NCBI GenBank assembly: GCA_964415185.1
Contig: CAYPZI010000027.1
Span: 1 to 28,873, forward strand
Direction of reading: 5' to 3'
DNA from: CAYVBJ01 sp964415185
GTDB lineage: Bacteria; Bacteroidota; Rhodothermia; Balneolales; Balneolaceae
Length of the DNA stretch: 28,873 bases
Position numbers and translations under genes: made by a program. The notes beneath the pieces are model-generated. The model was not told where the DNA came from. It searched no databases and saw only the letters and a program-made list of their open reading frames with translations. Below are positions 24,684 through 28,873 of this stretch, piece after piece. Each line of letters starts with the position of its first letter. Positions within the stretch are counted from its first letter, which is position 1.

Positions 24684-24890
24684 ATGGGAAAAGTAATTGA
24701 AAAATATAAACTTGGACAGATACAAGTTGAAATCTCCGAAACAGATGATGAAAACCGTCTGTTTGTAGACTGCAATGACGGTGAATACCATTCGGAATTC
24801 ACTGTTCGCAGATATGAATTTGAGAACTACAAGCGCCACATGAATCAAAAAATCACCAATGCATTCAAGGCACAAAAAGATCAAGGTTGA
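24684..24890 (+). CDS. Small protein of unknown function, 68 residues
   Basis: The protein is soluble and polar, with beta-strand-like beginnings (IQVEISETDDENRLFVDC) and a helical end (YKRHMNQKITNAFKAQ). I do not recognise a family. The amino-acid pattern is protein-like, and the gene fits the space between the terminator at 24632 and queA (convergent, 5 bases apart). The frame on the opposite strand over the same bases is less plausible. Confidence 0.6.
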   Translation: MGKVIEKYKLGQIQVEISETDDENRLFVDCNDGEYHSEFTVRRYEFENYKRHMNQKITNAFKAQKDQG

Positions 24891-24895
24891 TACCC

Positions 24896-25897
24896 CTACA
24901 AAATTAGCATTGCATCACCGAATGAATAAAACCTGTATCTCTCATCTATGGCATGCCTGTAAACGCGCTGCATCTCCTCATAGCCCATAAAAGCAGCTAC
25001 AAGCATCAAAAGTGTACTTTTCGGCAGATGAAAATTCGTAATCAGGGCATCTGTTCGCTTGAAATCGAACCCGGGCTTTATAAATATGTCTGTCTCACCG
25101 CTGTCTGCCCTTATATCCTGATATTTCGAAGCGATTGTCTCCAGCACCCTCACACTTGTTGTACCTACGCAAGTTATATGATTTGATTGGCGAAGCCGTT
25201 TTGCAGTGGTTTCGCCAAGCTGATACCATTCGGTATGCATCACATGCTCGTCTATTTTTTCAGTATTCACCGGTGCAAATGTGCCCATACCTACGTGAAG
25301 TGTCAATTCCTCCCAGCCCATACCCGAGTTTTTTAACTTTTTAACGAGATCTTTGGTAAAATGGAGTCCCGCGGTCGGTGCAGCTTTGCTTCCTTCCTGC
25401 TTTGCATAAGAGGTTTGATACCTGTCAGACAGTGATTCATCCTGCTTCATGTATGGCGGGAACGGCGTGTATCGGAAAGCATCAAACACAGGATGGTCCT
25501 GCGGATAATTCAATTTAAGGATCCTGGTCCCGTCTCTTTCGATATTGGTAACAGTCGCCTCTATCCCTTTATCAAGTGCAATTGTTTTATTCAATTTGAA
25601 CTTTCTTCCGGGCCTTACGAGAGCTTCGATGGTTGATTCTCCTCTATCTTCAAGAACAAATATCTCGATCTTGCCATCTTTAAATAACAAGCGGCATTTT
25701 TCAACTTTGCTGTTATTAACGATAAGGGTTGTGTCACCGGGCAAAAATTTCGGTAAATGATAGAACTGATCATTCCGGATCTCCTTTTTACTCCTGTCAT
25801 ACACCAATAGTCTGGAACGATCTCTCGGTTCAGCAGGACTTTGGGCTATCAGTTCCTCGGGTAAATGGTAATCAAAATCTTCCAGGGTATATCGCAC
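24896..25897 (-). CDS. queA: S-adenosylmethionine:tRNA ribosyltransferase-isomerase
   Basis: This 333-residue protein is normal for QueA. The start is DFDYHLPEELIAQSPAEPRD, and further conserved segments are RLLVYDR, KAAPTAGLHFT, LHVGMGTFAPV, HTEWYQL, GTTSVRVLE, FIKPGFDFK and LITNFHLPKSTLLMLVAAF. QueA moves the ribose of AdoMet onto preQ1 in tRNA to give epoxyqueuosine, a late step in queuosine biosynthesis. The start is GTG; an in-frame stop lies a few codons upstream. No other queuosine gene is in the window. xseB and comEC precede it on the same strand. Confidence 0.97.
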   Translation of the reverse strand: MRYTLEDFDYHLPEELIAQSPAEPRDRSRLLVYDRSKKEIRNDQFYHLPKFLPGDTTLIVNNSKVEKCRLLFKDGKIEIFVLEDRGESTIEALVRPGRKFKLNKTIALDKGIEATVTNIERDGTRILKLNYPQDHPVFDAFRYTPFPPYMKQDESLSDRYQTSYAKQEGSKAAPTAGLHFTKDLVKKLKNSGMGWEELTLHVGMGTFAPVNTEKIDEHVMHTEWYQLGETTAKRLRQSNHITCVGTTSVRVLETIASKYQDIRADSGETDIFIKPGFDFKRTDALITNFHLPKSTLLMLVAAFMGYEEMQRVYRHAIDERYRFYSFGDAMLIL

Positions 25898-25946
25898 TAT
25901 CTTGATGCCGTATTATTACTTGTATGGCAAATAAGAGTAAATAAAA

Positions 25947-26156
25947 TTAATCACTATTGTCAATAGTTTTCTCGCTGATCTCTTCTATACGCTGAACGGC
26001 CTCCTCAAGTGTTTGAGTACATTTTTTTGAGAGTTTCATGCCTTTTTCATACAGATGAATTGATTCTTCCAGACTCACTTCCGGGTCTTCCAGCTTGCTG
26101 ACAATTTCCTCAAGTTCTTTCAGGGCTTCTTCAAAATTTTTCTTTTTTGCTGACAT
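25947..26156 (-). CDS. xseB: Exodeoxyribonuclease VII small subunit
   Basis: This 69-residue protein has the family pattern NFEEALKELEEIVSKLEDPE then SLEESIHLYEKGMKLSKKC. It forms the two-helix XseB fold. With XseA it makes exonuclease VII, which degrades single-stranded DNA. xseA, often the direct neighbour, is not in the window. It is 73 bases after comEC and 49 bases before queA. Confidence 0.93.
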   Translation of the reverse strand: MSAKKKNFEEALKELEEIVSKLEDPEVSLEESIHLYEKGMKLSKKCTQTLEEAVQRIEEISEKTIDNSD

Positions 26157-26229
26157 TTTAAACTATGTTCTACTCTTATCTGGTTTTGAGCTATTTAGTA
26201 ATTTCGGTATAAGTTTCAAAAAATAACAC

Positions 26230-28650
26230 TTATTTCCATGAAATCCTTCTTAAGGTATGTCCACTTGATTCCAAAATCAGGGCTCCTTCCAGGCTTGTAA
26301 AGAGAGGCTCAACCTGATTCGAGTAAATGCGATCAATCATTTCCGGATGAGGATGCCCGAATGTATTTCGAAACGCAAGTGAACCGAATGCATACGATGG
26401 CTGAACATATTTCAAAAACTGTTCGGTTGTGCTGGACCTGCTTCCATGGTGGCCTATTTTCAAAAAGTCACTGTTCAGGAAATCGCCATAACGTTGAATT
26501 ATCATCTCTTCTTGTTCGTGTTCGGCATCGCCTGTAAAGAGAAAAGAATGGCCGCCATATACAACTTTTATCATTACGGAGTGATTATTTGGATTTGAAA
26601 AAGTAAATGTGCTTTCGGGGCTCAGTGAATAAATCCTTATGGATGGGTCCAGCATAATTTGTTGGCCGGCTTTTACACTAACCACCGGGATATTTTTTTT
26701 TCGAGCCAGCGAAATAGCATTTCTATACAACATTGAATTATATGACCTTCCATTCGTATAGATTACTCCAATCTCAATATTTTGAATCAGGTGTGGCAAC
26801 CCGCCTATATGATCGGAGTGTGGATGTGAAACGATAACTGCATCCAGCCGTTTGATATTTTTCCACTTAAGATAAGGCAAAATAACACTTTCGCCGCTGT
26901 TACTTCTGGGCGACCATCTCCCCGTATCGATCAAAATATGCCTTTTCTGTGGAGTTTCTATATGAATGGCATCACCCTGATAAACATCAAGAGTAGTAAT
27001 TTTCAGAGAAGAAGGCTTTAGTTTAATTACAATATTCGCAGCAAGCCAAAAAAATAAAAGACCCATCATTACTATCAACAATTTCCATCTGACCCGGGTC
27101 TGATGCAGCATTGAGATAAATGCAATTCCAACATTCCAGAACAAAAACAGCATGGCATAATTTTCTGCCCGAAATGAAATATAACTGTATGGCATGCTTG
27201 CCGTAAATTTTGCTACAAATTTAATCCAGGCAAATACCCACTCTGCTATATTTAGTCCCTGGGGAATAGTCCATTCCAGGATGGCAGATACTGAAACTAA
27301 AAGGCTCCCGGCTGGTACGGCAATACCAAGTAACGGAACAGTTAGTACATTAGCCAGGGGCCCGATAAGAGAAAACTCATTAAAATAAAAAATAAGCACG
27401 GGGAACAATCCAACCTGAACTACAGCAGAAAGTAAAATTATTCCCAGCAATTTTCCTGCAAACCCATTTTTTAACTTCTCTGGCATTATACGGTTAATTT
27501 GAGGCATAATCAGGAGAATAATGGATACAGCCAAAAAGGATAATTGAAATCCTACATCAAACAATTGTCCCGGGTCGATCCATAACAAAATAAATGCGGC
27601 AAAACCAAGTAAATTAAAATTATAGGCAGGTTTCTGGAATATCCTTGAAAATGTGAAAAGCCACGCCATCAAAGAAGCCCTGCTTACCGAGGGGCTAAAT
27701 CCGGTTAATCCGGAGAAAAGAATCAAAATCACAGTTAATAAACCTATCGCTATTATTCGTCCTGAATTAAATCTCCAGAACCAGGGAATTACAACCCAGA
27801 ATGGTGCTATAATAAAACCAACATGTAAACCGGATACCGCCATAATGTGAGATAAACCAGATCTTGAGAACTGTAATTTTTCTTCTCCGGTCAAATCATT
27901 TTTGTAGCCGGTAAGAAGTGCTTTTGCCACCGGCCGGATCTCTTGAGAAAAATTAAGGTCTATAGCTTTTCTGATATTTTGCCTGAAAGAACTCCAAAAT
28001 CCATGTCCTGTTGGCCTAGAGTGCTTCAACAACTCATTTACTTTTCCCTGAACAAAAATTTGCTGTTTCTCAAGAATTTCATTGTAATCAAATTCATGAG
28101 GATTTCTCCTATTACTTTCTCCGAATATCTGTGCAAGAACCACGATTTCATCACCTTCCATCAATTTTTTTTCAAACAAAGATGGAACAGCATATAGCTT
28201 AATTTTATATTTATCTTCCAAAATGGCTCCCTCAAACTCTGTTCTTACAGCATGCAGCAGAATTGAAATATTACCTGAGGCAGTTCTTTTCGTATCCATT
28301 AGTCTCCCCGAAATCAGGATATCCTCTCCTGACAAAGACCTGAGCTTTGTAACCCCGGACTTCTCATTTTCAATAATTGTGCGGTGGATTGAATACCTGG
28401 CCATTCCGGCCGAAATAATCAGTATTACATAGAACATCAGGGTGAGTTGCGTAAGCCTTACAGTAAAATAGCGATGGGCAAAATATTCTGACAATACCCA
28501 AAAAGTGGAAAAAAATAAAAAAAACGAAAGGGAGGTAAGCAGTGTAGTGTATATATGGCCTGCTACTGCAATCCCGCCCATAAATAAAAGGGCTGTTTTC
28601 AGGGCAGGTATTCTGGAGGATGGTATTAGTAAAGTTTTTTTTCCATTCAT
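26230..28650 (-). CDS. comEC: ComEC/Rec2 family DNA uptake protein
   Basis: This 806-residue protein has an N-terminal membrane part (helices at about 15-80), the DUF4131-type soluble segment (to about 220), the Competence domain with SGLSHIMAVSGLHVGFI (about 262-278) and many membrane helices (to about 540), and a C-terminal metallo-beta-lactamase domain (about 550-806). The metal motif HPHSDH (609-614), GDAEHE (707-712) and KIGHHGSRSS (about 732-741) are complete. ComEC forms the inner-membrane channel for single-stranded DNA during transformation, and its C-terminal domain is proposed to degrade the other strand. Full length suggests the organism may be able to take up DNA. The start codon lies inside a palindrome. 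Confidence 0.95.
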   Translation of the reverse strand: MNGKKTLLIPSSRIPALKTALLFMGGIAVAGHIYTTLLTSLSFFLFFSTFWVLSEYFAHRYFTVRLTQLTLMFYVILIISAGMARYSIHRTIIENEKSGVTKLRSLSGEDILISGRLMDTKRTASGNISILLHAVRTEFEGAILEDKYKIKLYAVPSLFEKKLMEGDEIVVLAQIFGESNRRNPHEFDYNEILEKQQIFVQGKVNELLKHSRPTGHGFWSSFRQNIRKAIDLNFSQEIRPVAKALLTGYKNDLTGEEKLQFSRSGLSHIMAVSGLHVGFIIAPFWVVIPWFWRFNSGRIIAIGLLTVILILFSGLTGFSPSVSRASLMAWLFTFSRIFQKPAYNFNLLGFAAFILLWIDPGQLFDVGFQLSFLAVSIILLIMPQINRIMPEKLKNGFAGKLLGIILLSAVVQVGLFPVLIFYFNEFSLIGPLANVLTVPLLGIAVPAGSLLVSVSAILEWTIPQGLNIAEWVFAWIKFVAKFTASMPYSYISFRAENYAMLFLFWNVGIAFISMLHQTRVRWKLLIVMMGLLFFWLAANIVIKLKPSSLKITTLDVYQGDAIHIETPQKRHILIDTGRWSPRSNSGESVILPYLKWKNIKRLDAVIVSHPHSDHIGGLPHLIQNIEIGVIYTNGRSYNSMLYRNAISLARKKNIPVVSVKAGQQIMLDPSIRIYSLSPESTFTFSNPNNHSVMIKVVYGGHSFLFTGDAEHEQEEMIIQRYGDFLNSDFLKIGHHGSRSSTTEQFLKYVQPSYAFGSLAFRNTFGHPHPEMIDRIYSNQVEPLFTSLEGALILESSGHTLRRISWK

Positions 28651-28665
28651 ACTTGTATGAATGGA
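28642..28665. promoter_or_regulatory. Near-perfect palindrome over the comEC start codon
   Basis: The arms TCCATTCATAC (28642-28652) and GTATGAATGGA (28655-28665) are perfect 11-base inverted repeats separated by TT. On the comEC transcript they would form a 10-bp hairpin with a CAAG loop that hides the ATG at 28648-28650. As DNA they have the symmetry of a dimer operator. Confidence 0.55.
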
Positions 28666-28692
28666 TTCAGGAGCAACCCTTACACTTCAGAT

Positions 28693-28729
28693 AAAAAAAA
28701 TAGGGAATGAGCGGTCAGGCTCATTCCCT
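28693..28729 (-). terminator. Rho-independent terminator, minus strand
   Basis: Perfect 11-bp arms AGGGAATGAGC (28702-28712) and GCTCATTCCCT (28719-28729) enclose six bases, and on the minus strand a T-run (28700-28693) follows at once. It ends the transcript arriving from the gene at the right edge, 82 bases after its stop and 43 bases before the comEC start. Confidence 0.88.
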
Positions 28730-28810
28730 GAGGGATTTATGGAGTCACGTTAGGGAAAAAGTGTTTCGTCTTTTTCTTTCACACGCAAATATAAAACAGA
28801 ATTCTGAGAG

Positions 28811-28873
28811 TTAAGAATCTAAACCTAATTGTTTACAGATTCGTGACAGTTCTGTTTTATCTTTTTCAGAAAT
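28811..28873 (-). CDS. C-terminal end of a gene cut by the window edge
   Basis: An open frame of 20 codons ends with TAA at 28811-28813; its last residues read ELSRICKQLGLDS. The frame is open to the window edge, and a strong terminator of the same strand lies downstream, so it is probably the end of a real gene. The piece is too short to name. Confidence 0.5.
   Translation of the reverse strand: MSEKDKTELSRICKQLGLDS

Noticed and set aside
24669..24884. Minus-strand open frame over the 68-residue protein gene
   Set aside because: The plus-strand reading has a more normal amino-acid pattern, and the minus reading would start close to the queA stop without a signal.
1..28873. CRISPR array, prophage, insertion sequence or toxin-antitoxin pair
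   Set aside because: No regular direct repeats with spacers, no transposase or integrase motifs and no small gene pair with known toxin or antitoxin features were seen.

Overview
The window looks like a chromosomal segment of a Bacteroidota-type bacterium, and I infer the Balneolaeota/Rhodothermaeota side of that group. The reasons are a Bat (aerotolerance) gene run, many lipoprotein signal peptides, genes that mostly lack strong Shine-Dalgarno sequences, a TamA/TamB pair, and short palindromic intergenic repeats. This placement is inferred from gene content; no ribosomal RNA is present. The content is mainly housekeeping. There is no phage, plasmid, insertion sequence or CRISPR array.

Layout. 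Positions 1-230 hold a tRNA-Arg(ACG) cut by the left edge, a tRNA-Arg copy whose anticodon arm is replaced by an 18-bp palindrome, and a smaller tRNA remnant with the same palindrome. Positions 524-4570 (+) carry yebC and then batC-batD-batE, overlapping or closely spaced. Positions 4675-9384 (-) carry a DUF998 membrane protein, a PCu(A)C copper chaperone, an unknown lipoprotein, a SCO1/SenC protein, a cation-diffusion-facilitator exporter and an M14 carboxypeptidase lipoprotein; the middle of this block reads as a copper/metal handling group. Positions 9584-16006 (+) carry an Omp85/TamA protein and a 1485-residue TamB. An exported isoaspartyl peptidase/asparaginase follows at 16230-17264 (+).

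Positions 17620-21480 (-) form a probable operon transcribed as yggS, two PspB-like membrane proteins, divIVA, purine nucleoside phosphorylase and an unknown very acidic protein. Divergent from it (+) are a Nif3 family gene with a possibly structured leader, a COG1579 coiled-coil protein that has lost all four zinc-ribbon cysteines, the RNase P RNA, a DUF4168 exported protein and a 68-residue protein. Positions 24896-28650 (-) hold queA, xseB and comEC. The right edge carries a terminator and the last 20 codons of another minus-strand gene.

Most notable: the palindrome-for-anticodon swap in the tRNA cluster and the same palindrome family elsewhere; the cysteine-free COG1579 protein; the PspB-like pair between yggS and divIVA; a near-perfect palindrome over the comEC start; and the crossing complementary segments over the ribosome site and start codon of the Nif3 gene. 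I found no clearly new multi-gene defence or mobile system.
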